64,000 nt of DNA from Rhizophagus irregularis (Eukaryota > Glomeromycota > Glomeromycetes > Glomerales > Glomeraceae), in the NCBI RefSeq assembly GCF_026210795.1, contig NC_089438.1, positions 186,001 through 250,000 on the forward strand, written 5' to 3'. Position 1 is the stretch's first letter. Each line of letters begins with the position of its first letter. Under the pieces are notes generated by a model that saw only the letters and a program-made list of their open reading frames with translations, had not been told where the DNA came from and ran no database searches. Position numbers and translations under genes: made by a program. Below are positions 34,000 through 45,160 of the stretch, one piece after another.

Positions 34000-35021
34000 T
34001 TTCGGTGCCATCCAAATCCATGAAAATCGCAGAAATTTATCATCGTGCCAAAATCGTGCCAAAATCGTGATAAAATCGTGATAAAATCGGATCAACCCAT
34101 TCTTGATACTCCTTTAATGACATTCCAAAGTATCCAGTAGAAAAATATTCGTTGAAATTGTTATCTAAATTGAAAAAAAATTTCTGATGGATAGTAAGAA
34201 TAAGGCTGGAGAAAAAGTCTTGCAAATCATGAATTAGAATTTGGACATCTACGGTTTAGAAATTTTTCCTTCTATCTATACAATTTTTATAGTCATATTT
34301 TTGGTATAATTATTATTAAATACTCAGTTATTTACGGATATTTTTTTAAAAAAAGAAGAAATCTCAAATTCTTTTTTTTATAAATAGTTATCGTCTGTTT
34401 AAAAATTTTTTTTTTTAGAAAAAGATTATATACATCTAGCTATGGTTTGTCTACGCACTGTAGATAAATTATAATTAGGATTACAAGAATAATAAACGAA
34501 AGTAATTACATATCATTAATATCTAGTACTTTTAATTTATAGTTTTTCTTCGTAACTCATATAATTATATTATTTATTAAAGTTAATATTGGAATGATAA
34601 ATAATTATTCTATTTAGATATTGTATCTGCGGTATCCATTGTAAAATTCCATTATATATCAAATTATCTGTATTCATAATAATTATAAGATAGTACAGTA
34701 ACTTTATTAAACTAATAGGGATTAGAATCGATTTAATCGAAAATCGAATCTTAAGAATCGATTAAAGATTCGATTAATCGAATCTAAGATTTCAGTCAAA
34801 ATAATTTTGGCTGGAATATAAGCTTTAATTCTAGTCAACATTAATAAAGTCTTAAAATAAGAGTCTTAAATAAGAATCTTAATTCTAGCTAAAATCAATA
34901 ATTTCAGCCAGAATTACAGAGAAGTATTATCACATTATTTATTTCTGTCCAATCAAAAGTCAATATTAATTCAATCACGTGATTTTAATGATTTTTTAAT
35001 TTGAAACATATATACAAATTT
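34000..35021. repeat. Intergenic with AATCGATT-rich inverted repeats
   Basis: 34730-34790 is a cluster of ATCGAATC/GATTCGAT permutations. TTTCAGTCAAAATAATTTTGG (about 34790) and TAATTTCAGCCAGAATTA (about 34900) form further loosely inverted phrases. CCAATCA (34960) and AATCACGTGATT (34974) lie just before the SINE-like insertion. No gene. Confidence 0.45.
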
Positions 35022-35035
35022 AAAATTTAGTAATA

Positions 35036-35433
35036 CTTTCTAAATCTGTTTTTTTTAGCCTGTGTACTAGTAACTTTGGATATCCGGTAGGGTAGCTTCT
35101 GATTTACTGTATTAGGTAGAATATTTTTTTATTGTTTGGTTCGTTCGCACAGATATAAATCCTGGTTATGCCTTGGTGGAGTGTTTGTGTTAGTGTATTA
35201 CTTCTGTTTTTTGAGTTGGGTGTGGTTAGGATTTCCGTCCACTGCCATCGACTCCGAAAGGAGAAGAGGCAGAGGAGACTTCTTGTCTTCTTACATTGTA
35301 AGACCTGGAGGTTGGATTAGATATACTATAGTTTAAGTTTAACGGTTCCACTTTTAGTGTGCGTGCTTTTCGTTTTCTCTCCGTCCCCGCTTCTGTCTTT
35401 ATTATTAAAAATAAAAATAAAAATAAAATAAAT
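35036..35433 (+). mobile_element. SINE-like retroposon with A-rich tail and 14-bp target duplication
   Basis: The 14-mer AAAATTTAGTAATA occurs at 35022-35035 and exactly again at 35434-35447. The 398 bp between ends in AAAAATAAAAATAAAAATAA-type sequence (35407-35433) and is clearly GC-richer than the surroundings. These are hallmarks of target-primed retroposition. GGTTCGTTCGC at 35138-35148 resembles a pol III B box; an upstream A box is weak. The ORF 35136-35336 inside it is not thought to code. A truncated LINE 3' end is the alternative. Confidence 0.7.
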
Positions 35434-35447
35434 AAAATTTAGTAATA

Positions 35448-36750
35448 AAAAAAATGAATTTTAATCGTGACTCTAATGAAAAAAAAAAATTTCTGTTATT
35501 TGAGTATCGACTAGATCCGTTGTCCGTTTGAATTTTCAGTAAAATTGTAATTTAAAGTTACAAATAATTGTTTGAAGCAAAAAATTTTGGAATAAATATT
35601 CTTTACGTAATTGATGTTTTAGTCATAAAATTTATTTCGATTTTATATATAGCAATAAATTCGCTATACATAAATTACACTTTGGATATCCGTTATCCGG
35701 ATATCCGTCGGATATTACATTCTAAATCAATTACTACAACATTACGAAAATAAAAATTTAAAATTTTGTCATTATAGATGATAAATCTGCGGGTCACTAT
35801 AAAATTGAACGATCTACAAAATTATCAACCAACCTCCATATTCGAGTCATCCGGTTGACCCGCAGCTTGCGCGTTACGTCCAATTAACGTTAAATTGATC
35901 GACATAATTACAAAATTTTGACATTGAAAAGTTGAAACAAGTTCTCAATCAACTCGATTCGGCCGTACGGAACACCAAACAAAATTAAGATTATAAGACG
36001 ATTCTGGAATAATTATCAGACAATATCAATTGGTATAATAAGTCAATCATATTATGTCTTATTGGCATGATTTTTAATTATTTCTTGTTACACAAAGCAA
36101 TGCATATAGGCGCAGTAAGTTTAGGAACGTGTCAAGTAATAATATTACAATGCTTCTATAATTAGGTTCTTATACAATATTAACTTTAGAATTTGTTCGA
36201 CAAAAATGAAACATAACCAGTTAGACAAAATAAATTCCTATATCGTGTCAGTATACATTTTTAAAAAAATACGTAAAAATCTGTAAATTTCATAAAAAAA
36301 AAGTTTAATAATATTTATTGATGATCATAGATATTTTAAAGCTCAATCAATTTCTAAAATGGGTTTTTTGACACAAATGTAACATAAAGTGATCGTCCAT
36401 AAATGGTTTCATTACACAAATAATTTTGAGTAACATTGAAAATCCCCCCCCCCCAAAATTCAGACAAAACCAGATCTTTGAAAGCGGGGGCTTCCTCTCT
36501 AATACCTTTTAAGTTTTATTTGTTTCACTTCTTAGAAACGTGCCATTATTAAAAAAAAAAATTTAGTATAATGTGTTATTAGTTGATGATGATATATATA
36601 TTAAATAGCGCGTTTCAAGAATTAATCGGTAAAATTATTTTTTCGCCTTTCTTTCCTCAACAATATCCCTGTAGAAAATGTTGATCTGTGTTTATGTATC
36701 ATTTTCATGGAATTTATAGCCTTAACCCATGGAAATTTTTATCTCTCTAA
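35448..36750. other. Intergenic
   Basis: Contains GGATATCCG-type palindromes at 35685-35712, an inverted pair CTGCGGGTCA/TGACCCGCAG within about 35786-35866, and a run of C near 36447-36456. No coding region is supported. Confidence 0.45.
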
Positions 36751-36955
36751 CACGGATATCCGTGAATGTATCACTTTCATTGAATTTATAGCCTTAAATC
36801 ATCTTTATAACACGGATATCCGTGAATGTATCACTTTCGTTGCTTTAAATCATGGAAATTTTCATCTCTCTGACACGGATATCCGTGAATGTATCACTTT
36901 GAATTTACGGCCTTAAATAATGGAAATTTTAATCTCTCTAACACGGATATCCGTA
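36751..36955. repeat. Four tandem copies of a palindrome-containing 60-68-bp unit
   Basis: CACGGATATCCGTG, a perfect 14-bp palindrome, at 36751-36764, 36811-36824, 36874-36887 and (last base changed) 36942-36955. Spacers share GAATGTATCACTTTC and TTTATAGCCTTAAAT. The ORF across it is just the repeat translated. It could be a protein-binding array or a minisatellite. Confidence 0.85.
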
Positions 36956-38882
36956 AATGTATCATTTTCACGGCACGAAGAAATAATAATTAAGTTCATT
37001 ATTCATTTTATTTTTGGCAAACAGCCGTAATAAGCTTTGGTGATAGTCAAGCATTAATTTATGCTTTTTGTTCTTTAACCTTCTATTTAATCATTGTTTG
37101 CGAAGACAGTAAATTTTAATATTTTTTATTTTGCAAGTACAAGCAAACATCAATGACAACAATATTAATATTAACAATTAATATTGTTGTCGTTTTCGAA
37201 ATGGCTGTCAAGTTTCATATAATGTATTGTAACGTAACACAAAATCATAGAACTTTTTGTGCTAAAAGTAAAAAACCTTAAAGGTACAAACCCCCAAATG
37301 ATTGACAATCATGTGATATTTTGGATCAACTTTTGAGAGCGTAATAAAATTTCAACACAAAAAATAAAAGTATGTTCTATGATTTTGTATTATACATATT
37401 TTTTCTTGTATATGTTTTTGAAATTTTTTTTTTGTTTTTGTCACCACCTTACATCAATTTCAATCATTTTAAAAACAGCAATAACAAGGCATCGACGTCA
37501 GTAATTTTACCTTGCCCTTGATTTAATGATTCAATATAGATCATAACATATATTGTGTCCATTTTAATGAATACAAGAATAACTCTAGTTTACCTTATAC
37601 AGTTAGATACATTCCCACTTTTTCATTGATTTCAATTTTAATATATTTTTCAATCATTTTCTTATTTTCAATGAAAATGTATTTTTACAGGGACGCGATC
37701 ACGTGATTCATCATCATATGGATTCACGACGGACTTTTGTTTTTTACGACATTGCGTCTAGTTTCCTACATTTTTAGTACTCTTAGTTAGTATACAATGT
37801 TCTATCGGATTTGCACTATTGCATGAGTCCCCTTTTAGTCGTAAAAAAAAAAAACTTTTATTAATAATATAAAATTCTCATACACTAATGTGATGCAAAT
37901 GATCAACATTTTTTTATAATGCAGATTTTACCCCAACAATAAAAAATTCTGATGGGTTCACAATTATATGTAGATAAAATATTTTTTTATTAGTAAAATG
38001 TCCATTCAAACCAAATCTGACATAGAATATTCCAAATGTTTACGAAAAGTGCGTTATGAAAAGTGATTATTATTGTGTTCTATCATATGAAACTTATTTA
38101 GAAATGAGTGTTAAAATGATCTCAAGGCTGCCCATAGCTTATTTTCTATCCAACCAAGCGAAATTCGGGTGTAGAATTTCGAAATTAATAGTGAGTATCG
38201 GCCGTATTGCTTCATGTTTCACGAATCTTGTTTCGTTGTTGAAAGAACAAGGGAACAAAATTTGATTGGCTAGATTTGTTGTCGATCCGTTACGTGTTAC
38301 ACGTTTTCTTCTCGGACATTCCTGAAACAACTAACAATTGTCACGAGATGGGTAGATTTGTATCGGAAAAAAATGTTTTATGCGTGGGATCACTTAGAGT
38401 TTCGGTACATGAATAAATAAAATTCTGTGATACAAGTACGACTAATTAAACTCCGGAAAAATTTTAACGAGAATATTATCAAATCATTTCAAAAATGAAA
38501 AACAAAATCATATGGAAACAGGTCTCCAGAACATAATTATATTTAAGTTGATAAATTAACAAATAAATTAAAGAGTTTTATTTTTATAAACTAATTTGGT
38601 AATCACATAATGGTCGTAACGTTTGAAAAAACGTTTTTAACAAAAATGTGCATCAAGTTAATAAACTTTCATTAGGCTGTTACATTAGTTAAATGTTTGT
38701 GATCATAAAAAAAAAAAAAAATGACGGAAGAGTTTTACCTTCTAGTTTCAAGTATATATAGAATCGAAATTTCCTCAGCTTTATTTTTTTCTTAAATTTA
38801 TTAACTTTCTTACTTAAATATTTAAATATAAAATTTTAAATCAATACTTTCATTAAATACTCTTTAAAAAAAAATAAAAAAA
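36956..38882. other. Intergenic with hairpins
   Basis: 37155-37191: perfect 15-bp arms (GACAACAATATTAAT and its complement) with a 7-nt loop. 37239-37253 and 37374-37388: ACAAAATCATAGAAC in inverted orientation 120 bp apart, a possible 150-bp MITE. GCGATCACGTGATTC near 37687. ORFs at 38056-38330 on both strands overlap each other and show no domain. Confidence 0.5.
38753..38760 (+). promoter_or_regulatory. TATA box of HMG-like gene
   Basis: TATATATA 123 bp before the ATG at 38883, followed by a pyrimidine-rich then A-rich leader; the spacing is reasonable for a fungal pol II promoter. Confidence 0.5.
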
Positions 38883-39281
38883 ATGTCTCGACAATTACCA
38901 AGATTTATTTTTGTTGATACGATCCAAGATCCCCAATCATTAATCCAAGAAATCAACGAGCTAGCGGCGAAAATGAAATATACATTCACATTGCCAATCA
39001 AAGAGCTTATTATACCAAACAGTTCAACTCCTCAAAATTCTTTTTTTATGTTCAAACGTGATCAGATGGCCAAGATGACCGGGATGGAAAACCTCAAAAA
39101 AAAATATTATAAATATAAGCCACTTTTCGAACTGTTATACAAGCTCCAGGTCATGTATAAAAATAAAGAATTTCAACATATTTCTACAAACATACAAAAC
39201 ACTAACGATGCAACCAATGAATTCGGAGAAGCAATAGATCATTTCATTGATAATGATCCGGAGATCAGAAGCATGCTGTAA
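38883..39281 (+). CDS. HMG-box-like protein, 132 aa
   Basis: Single exon, ATG preceded by AAAAAA. The central sequence TPQNSFFMFKRDQMAKM resembles the start of a MATA_HMG box (P-x-N-x-F-x-x-F/Y-R/K-x), followed by helix-rich basic sequence (LKKKYYKYKPLFELLYKLQVMYK). The HMG-box family binds and bends DNA; Glomeromycotina have many such genes. The usual Trp between helices 1 and 2 is missing and the middle is shortened, so this is a diverged or degenerate box. N-terminal residues 1-45 (FVDTIQDPQSLIQEINELAAK) and the acidic C-terminus are not recognised. Unrelated to its neighbours. Confidence 0.55.
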   Translation: MSRQLPRFIFVDTIQDPQSLIQEINELAAKMKYTFTLPIKELIIPNSSTPQNSFFMFKRDQMAKMTGMENLKKKYYKYKPLFELLYKLQVMYKNKEFQHISTNIQNTNDATNEFGEAIDHFIDNDPEIRSML

Positions 39282-39880
39282 TTATCAAATTTTCTATATT
39301 TTATAAATGCAGTATTGTTATTATTTTTTTGTACTTATTTTCAAGTAATTTACTAATTCTTTTATTTTTTTCGAATTTTCTTATTAGTAATGAGCTTTTC
39401 GATGAGATGGATAGGAAAAGACATTAATTCTCGAACATCCTTAATTATTTATTCGTTATTAATTTTTTTCAGTTTTACTTTACCATTAATAATAATTAAA
39501 ATAACATCAATAATAATAATAATAATAATAATACAAATAATAATTTTTTTTTTCTCACTTCTTTTTATAGACTAGAATATATTATAATAAAAAATATTAA
39601 TGTACTACTATATTCAATTTATTTTTCTCTAAATAAACTAAATAAAAGATTGATAGTCAACTTATAAATCGCCAATCACACTTTACTTTTGTACTTATCC
39701 ATGTGGTACGCCGGGTATAAATAAATGGAGATAAATTTTACATAAATTAAATAAATAAATTGAACTACAATTCTCCGATCGCCAAATCGTACTAATATTC
39801 GCAAAGGTGACACCGTCTGTCCGTCCGGCACGTGATGATGGGGCGTTCTGTCAACATAACTATATCAAGCTCTATAGTAA
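39282..39880. other. 3' flank and AAT microsatellite
   Basis: (AAT)n at about 39505-39545. GGGTATAAATAAATGG near 39714 is TATA-like with no gene after it. No supported coding sequence. Confidence 0.5.
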
Positions 39881-41440
39881 AATTTACTACGGAATTTTTA
39901 ATCCGTATTAAACTATGTAGTACTATTAGTTTAAATCAGCTTACAAGCCCTATAAGAAATATGTATACGGAAATACGTTTTGTATACATTTTATGTAGAT
40001 TCCGTATACAAATTCCGTATATTTAATAAGCAATTCATTTTTGAACATTTTTTAAAAAAACTGATGTATACGAAATGTATACGGAAAAAATTAATCATAC
40101 GGAATGTATACGGAATTTTTAAACTTAATATTTTTAGAAAATAATTTTACAAAAATCTCGTATCATAACACGAGATCACGTGATTGTTTATTGTTTTGTT
40201 ATGGTACGTTTTTTGTTTTTATATAAACCCTTACTTTGATGAGTTTGATCTTCCGATCTTCTTTCCCTTCCTTCTCTTTTCTCTTGTCTTATTTTTGTTA
40301 TTTTTTCTAAATTTTTCTTCTTTTTTCGTCACCCCCCCTTTTAAAAAAAAATTTTTTTTTCGTACCTCACTTTAAATTTTTTTTTTTCATCACTCTCTCC
40401 TTTAAAAAAAAATTTTTTTTCGTCACTCCCTTAAAAAAAAAATTTTTTTTTTGATTTTATTCTTTTATTCCCACTCTTCTTTTTTTTTAAAAAAATTTTC
40501 TTCTTTCTATTTCTATTTCCTCTTTATAAAAAATTTTTATTTTTCTAACTTTGACGTTCTCCCTTTAAAAAAAAAAATTTTTTTAACTTTCCTAACTTCG
40601 TTACTCTCTTTTTAAAAAAATATTTTTTTTGATTTATTCTTTATTCCCTTATTTATATTTATCTCTTTTTTTATTTCATAGGCCAGCAGATTTTTTTTTG
40701 TGAGAAGACTCAGTTTCTTTTTTCTTTTTTTGTAGATCAGTTTGGGAGTCCTTTCCTTTTTGTAGGATTGTTCAGGATTTTTTTCTTTTTTTAGGTCAGT
40801 TCAAATTTTCTTTTTTTTTTTTTGTAAGTTGGGTTCAGATTCTTTTCTTTTTGTAGGTTGTTTCGGTTTTGTTGCTTCAGAGTCTTCTTTTTTTGTAGGT
40901 CAGTTTTGGATTTATTTTGTTGTTTTGGTTTCTTTTTCATCAGATGCTTCATAATTCTTTTCATTTATGTAGGTCAGACATTCTGGAGTTCTCTTTCTTT
41001 TTTTGTAGGAATGCTGACCTTTGGTGACTTGGACGATTGCAGATACTATATGAGGGGGGGTTTTGTTTCCAATAATTTTTTTTTTGTTCTTTTAGGTTGT
41101 TTGACTCCAAATGAACCTGAACTTATAGATAATTTTGGTTGCAATAGGTGGTTTTAATAAGGAGGAATTTTCATAATGTATTTGTATTTTGTTTATTTTT
41201 TATTTTTTATTTAATTTAATAAAGTAAAATTAGATTTATGTAAAAATTATAGTAAACTGTAATACAAATAGTAAATTCGGTGACCAAATCGTATAAATTT
41301 CGTGATAAAATCAGTGATCAAATCATGTAAATTCCATATGAATTCCGTGCAAATTCCGTATCCAAACCATATTTTTAGTGATACGGAATTGTGCATTTTT
41401 CCGTATCCTATTATGATACGTTATTTCTAAGGAAAAAAAT
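39880..41440. mobile_element. Pyrimidine-tract element with ATACGGAAT-type ends
   Basis: Left side 39890-40120 and right side 41320-41460 carry many TATACGGAA / TTCCGTATA words in both orientations. Inside, after GATCACGTGATT (40171) and TATATAAACCC (40220), the plus strand is almost pure pyrimidine for about 400 bp, interrupted by AAAAAAAATTTTTTTT palindromes at roughly 50-bp spacing. About eight acceptor-like TTTTTGTAGGTCAG phrases then follow (40680-41010). Apparent ORFs here are low-complexity. No transposase; boundaries are approximate. Confidence 0.5.
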
Positions 41441-42258
41441 CGTATAAAAACTTTATAAAAAACGTATCCAATTTTTTTATAGGGAAGAAATTTCTCACTA
41501 AATAGGTGCATTTTTTATACACAAATAACATTGAAACTTTCTCTTATTCTCGTTTCAAATTTCATGAAGGTGTTCCAAATACTTATTTTTTTTATAAAAT
41601 ATCTTGCTTTTTTTTAAAAAAAATAAAAAAGTATTCATTTTTATAATACCTTTAAGTATAGTTTCATAGGGAAAATCATAGGGAAAAAATTTTTTATTCA
41701 AGATTTTTACATAAAAACGAGGTATTTTAAGTTTCTTAAAGTTATCATGTAGTTGGTTAAACTTTTAGTATTTAATGGTTGGTGAGTTATTTAAGTTTTA
41801 AAATTTTCGAAAAATTTAATGGGAAAATGCCTCGAATTTCGAAACAAGCCTAACATTTAGTATAGTATCATAGAATTCATAAAGTGAATTTTATAAATAA
41901 ACCCAGATTTCGGAAATAAACCCGGTTTCAAAATATAACATATACTATAATGATAATAGTAAATTTTACTACAATCTTGACATAGTTTTGTGAAACTATG
42001 TAAACGATGCACAACAATAAAACCTTAAACAGCACTTCGGACTTCCGTTTCCTAGTAATATGACCAGAAAGAAATGATTAAAATTAAAAAAAAAAAAATT
42101 CCAACGAATGACAAGCAATCACGTGAAGATAGCCAATCATATTAACAACTCGTGACAATTTAAACGTGATCAGCCCCGCATTAAAATTTTCCCCAGTAAC
42201 ACCATCAAAAATTTCACTATCACGTACTGCTGATAACTTAGGACTCGTTAACGCATCT
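41441..42258. other. Intergenic
   Basis: AT-rich. The hairpin ACATAGTTT/AAACTATGT is at about 41982-42003. ACTTCCGTTTCCTAGTAATA near 42041 resembles the right edge of the insertion in kinase C. CAATCACGTGAAG lies at 42118. Confidence 0.4.
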
Positions 42259-42739
42259 TCAAATTGTTTCATCCTCCGAAAAGGATCGTGCACTATCTTT
42301 TTTCGTGTCCCTGTACTGCGGCTTTTTAAACTTCCTGTCCTTCCCTATGATTTCATCTTGTCCTTTCATCTGTAAACCTTTACCCATGTCTTCTTCCATT
42401 GTCGATCTATAAATGGCCTGTAATAAATCTCGCTCATTGTTAAAATACAATAGAATATATTTTATTTTGTTAAATCTTGATGATTTTAGCGAAATGGCCT
42501 TTAAATTTTCTAATATACCCTTTAACTATATTGACTTCTGCCTCTAAATTTTCTTTGTCATCTAGCTTTTTAACGGCTTGCCAACTATACCGTTGCTTAA
42601 TATCTTTCACATTCATTGTTGCGTCAAAAATCCTAAAAAAATACTCGTGCTCGTTCTTTACAATTGTTATATTTGATCCGCCCTTTATAAAAATTGTTTC
42701 CATTTCTTTTGTTAGGCGAATGTTAGTCAATAGAATCAT
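42259..42739 (-). pseudogene. RRM-like repeat protein relic, copy 1
   Basis: Two minus-strand frames. 42739-42470 (IRLTKEMETIFIKGGSNITI...YFFRIFDATMNVKDIK..YSWQAVKKL) is the middle of the family also found at 46824-47270 (IHLTKEMEKKFINGGSNIVI...YYCRMFDA). 42450-42259 (MYFNNERDLLQAIYRSTMEED...LQMKGQDEIIG) matches 46675 onward (MIYFNNESDLLKAIYKSSMEEE...LQIKSQDELIG). A frame break separates them and the N-terminus is gone. The family is highly repeated in Rhizophagus; an RNA-binding ORF1-like role is my inference. Confidence 0.65.
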
Positions 42740-42755
42740 TGTAAGACCGGAATGA

Positions 42756-43126
42756 GAGACACTTTTTAATTAGTTAACAATTCATAAAACTTAAATACGA
42801 AACATGACAATAATAATTGAGCGAAAAATTGATTTTATGTATACAGTATATATAATTTAAAGTGGCGAAATGAAAATTTCCAGATCATTATTTTAAATTT
42901 TTGATCTTTCATATTAAATCCTTTCGAAAAAAGTATTGATTGGTTAATTGTCACATGATCAGAACTTTATCTGCGCAACAGATCGTTTACCAATGACAGC
43001 ACAAATCGGAAACAGAACTCCACGTGATGATCGACAGTCAATTTTGTATAATGTCCTCTGGACAATAAATTTCACATTTCAATTATCGATATCTTGAAGT
43101 TAAGGAAGTAAAAATGCCAAGAGGAG
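42756..43126. promoter_or_regulatory. CCAAT/E-box-like cluster, no gene
   Basis: TTGATTGGTTAATTGTCACATGATC (read in parts: ATTGG at 42948, CACATGATC at 42953), CCAATGACAG near 42991 and CCACGTGATGATC at 43021. This combination recurs in the window; no transcript can be assigned. Confidence 0.3.
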
Positions 43127-43658
43127 TAAAGATGGTCATCGGTCCTAAAAGACCACGGTATTGTGGTCCTACACCTTAAAAAGACGGACTGGTCCGTCTT
43201 GGTGTAGGGCCGCGGTGTAACACGTACAATAAGACCGATGGTCTTTTTAAGAACTGCAGTCTTTTTAAGACCGATCAGTCTTTTTCTTTTTTCTGCAAAT
43301 AAAAAATTTTTTCTATTACTTTACTAGGAACAGTCTTCCTTTATAAATGAACATTAATTGTATAAATTTATAGGAACCATTCCAGATGTATATTATAAGC
43401 AAATAACATGTATATAGACATACTTTATTAACGTTAATTTTCTTTTTTTCCCTTGGAGAAAGTCTTTTTTAGAAATAAGGCAAAGTTTCAATATGCATGT
43501 AAATAACTTATATATAAAGACCAATACAAAGACCAGGTCAGTCTCAGACCGGTCCTACTGCGCTAAGAAAAAATGAAAGACCGCGGTCTGGTCCTACAAG
43601 TCCTGGGACCGACTGGTCCAGGACCGAGTAAGATCAGTAGGACCGATGACCATCTTTA
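43127..43658. mobile_element. 532-bp TIR element, GGTCATCGGTCCT family
   Basis: Perfect 21-bp inverted ends (43127-43147, 43638-43658), core AAGATGGTCATCGGTCCT, with TA at both edges consistent with a TA target duplication. Subterminal regions are packed with GGACCG/CGGTCC and AAGACCG words in both orientations, which makes it a GC-rich island. There is no ORF. Confidence 0.85.
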
Positions 43659-43950
43659 AAAACATCCTTAGTGGCGCAGCTTTTAATATTAAATGCCAAA
43701 TCGTTTATTATAATAGTTAAATAATATCAGAAAATTATAAGCTTTTTTTTTAGGTCATAACTAGCAGTTATTCGTTGCTCCGCACCAGGACCAATGAGTT
43801 TGTTTAAATAGAAAATTTTAGTGTTATAATTAGATTAAAGATAGTTACAGCAGTTTTTTGTTTATGATTAGGAATTTAATATAGGTAATAATTAGTTAAC
43901 ATAAATTAATAAAATAATATGTACTAAATTATAATTATAATATTAGAATG
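43659..43950. other. Intergenic
   Basis: AT-rich, nothing recognised. Confidence 0.4.
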
Positions 43951-45160
43951 ATATAAATTATATTGGAAATCGCCTGGGTTTTCGATCATGTGGCAGATTT
44001 AATATTTTTGATTGGCCAGATTGGCTACATGATCGCGTCATATTTATTTGTTTATCGAATCTCATTTTCACTATAGGTTCAAGGTTCGTTTTCTCAGTTA
44101 TTTCGGTCACAAGGTATTTTTCTTTTTTCTTTTTATTTTTATTTCTAACTTACATCCTTACATTTTGTTTCTTACTAACTCTATTTCATTATTTTTAGGT
44201 CTTTTAGTCCTTCCGGTTCTGCAATTAAGGTTCAGTTGTTTATCACTTTACATTTCGTTTCTTATTTTTTATTTTGTTTCTGGTTCATATTTCATTTTTC
44301 ACTAATTTTATTTCATTTTTTTTGATCTTTTAGTTCTTTCAGTTCTACAATTAATAAAGGTATGTTTTTTATTTTTTATTTATTTTTTATTATTTTGTTT
44401 CTATCTTATATTTCGTTTCTTACTAACTTCATTTTTTTTAATTTATGATTTATTTTTTACTAAGTTTCCTATCATTATCTTTTGTTACCCAACCTCCTAT
44501 CATGATCATTTTTTTATTTTTTGTCTCTCATCATTTTTCACTTTTTATTACTTCTCATTATTCCATTCTTTCGTCTCCCATCATTCCTCTCATCTCCCAT
44601 CACTTCTTTTTGTCTCTCATCACTCCTTTTCGTCTCCTATCACTCCACTTCACCTTTTCATTATTCCTCTTCCATCGCTCCTTTTTGTCTCCCATTACTC
44701 CTCTTCATCTTCCATCATGTCCTATTTCTCCTTTTTGCTTCCTATCACTTGTCATTACTCTTTTTTACTCCCTTTCATCTTCTATTACTCCTCATTACTC
44801 CATTGTTATTTCATTTTTTATTAGCATCTTTTCTTTTATTTGTATCACTTCATTAAAAAATAAATACAGTGATTTTTTCTTTAAAATCATAAATGTGTGA
44901 TTTAAATTTTAATATTTGCAAATAAAATTTCATTAGATAAGATAGATTATTTTGGATAAATATGTTTGCAAAAAAAATTTTTTTTAAAATAGATCTTTGC
45001 GATAAAGTTTTTTAAGTTTAACCGATCAAAAATTAGCTGTTTGAAAAAATCAGCCGTCAGCTGATTAATAAATTTACTCTTTATATATTGTACATCATGT
45101 GACATATTTAAAAAAAACCCAGGCGACAATCGCCCAGGCGACGTTTAGCAATTCCCAATT
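43951..45160. mobile_element. Second pyrimidine-tract element with CGCCTGGGTTTT ends
   Basis: Left ATTGGAAATCGCCTGGGTTTT (about 43960-43981) is mirrored on the right by AAAAAACCCAGGCGACAATCG then CCAATTATAT (about 45110-45165), imperfectly and with CGCCTGGG doubled on the right. Inside are two E-box-like sites (GATCATGTGG 43984, CTACATGATCG 44026) around TTGATTGGCC, then a long pyrimidine-rich plus strand with irregular CTCCCATCACT-type repeats (44540-44800). The two long overlapping ORFs at 44445-44900 are translations of this tract, not genes. Confidence 0.5.

Noticed and set aside
35138-35148. tRNA gene suggested by GGTTCGTTCGC
   Set aside because: No cloverleaf can be drawn around it; at most a pol III B-box-like motif of a SINE.
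35136-35336. 66-codon ORF with hydrophobic start
   Set aside because: It lies inside the SINE-like insertion with exact target duplications; no homologous frame is recognisable.
36707-36916. Plus-strand ORF with repeated DIRECIT
   Set aside because: A direct translation of the palindromic tandem repeat; no protein evidence.
36751-36955. CRISPR-like array (repeats with similar spacing)
   Set aside because: Spacers are themselves related repeats, the repeat is a perfect palindrome, and the DNA is eukaryotic.
42166-42755. Plus-strand ORFs at 42166-42375 and 42477-42755
   Set aside because: Shadows of the minus-strand RRM-like relic, which has recognisable paralogs.
44445-44900. Two long overlapping plus-strand ORFs (151 and 111 codons), Ser/Leu/Phe-rich
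   Set aside because: Both are translations of a pyrimidine tract with CTCCCATCACT-type repeats; a pyrimidine-only strand cannot contain stop codons. No domain, no codon-use signal.
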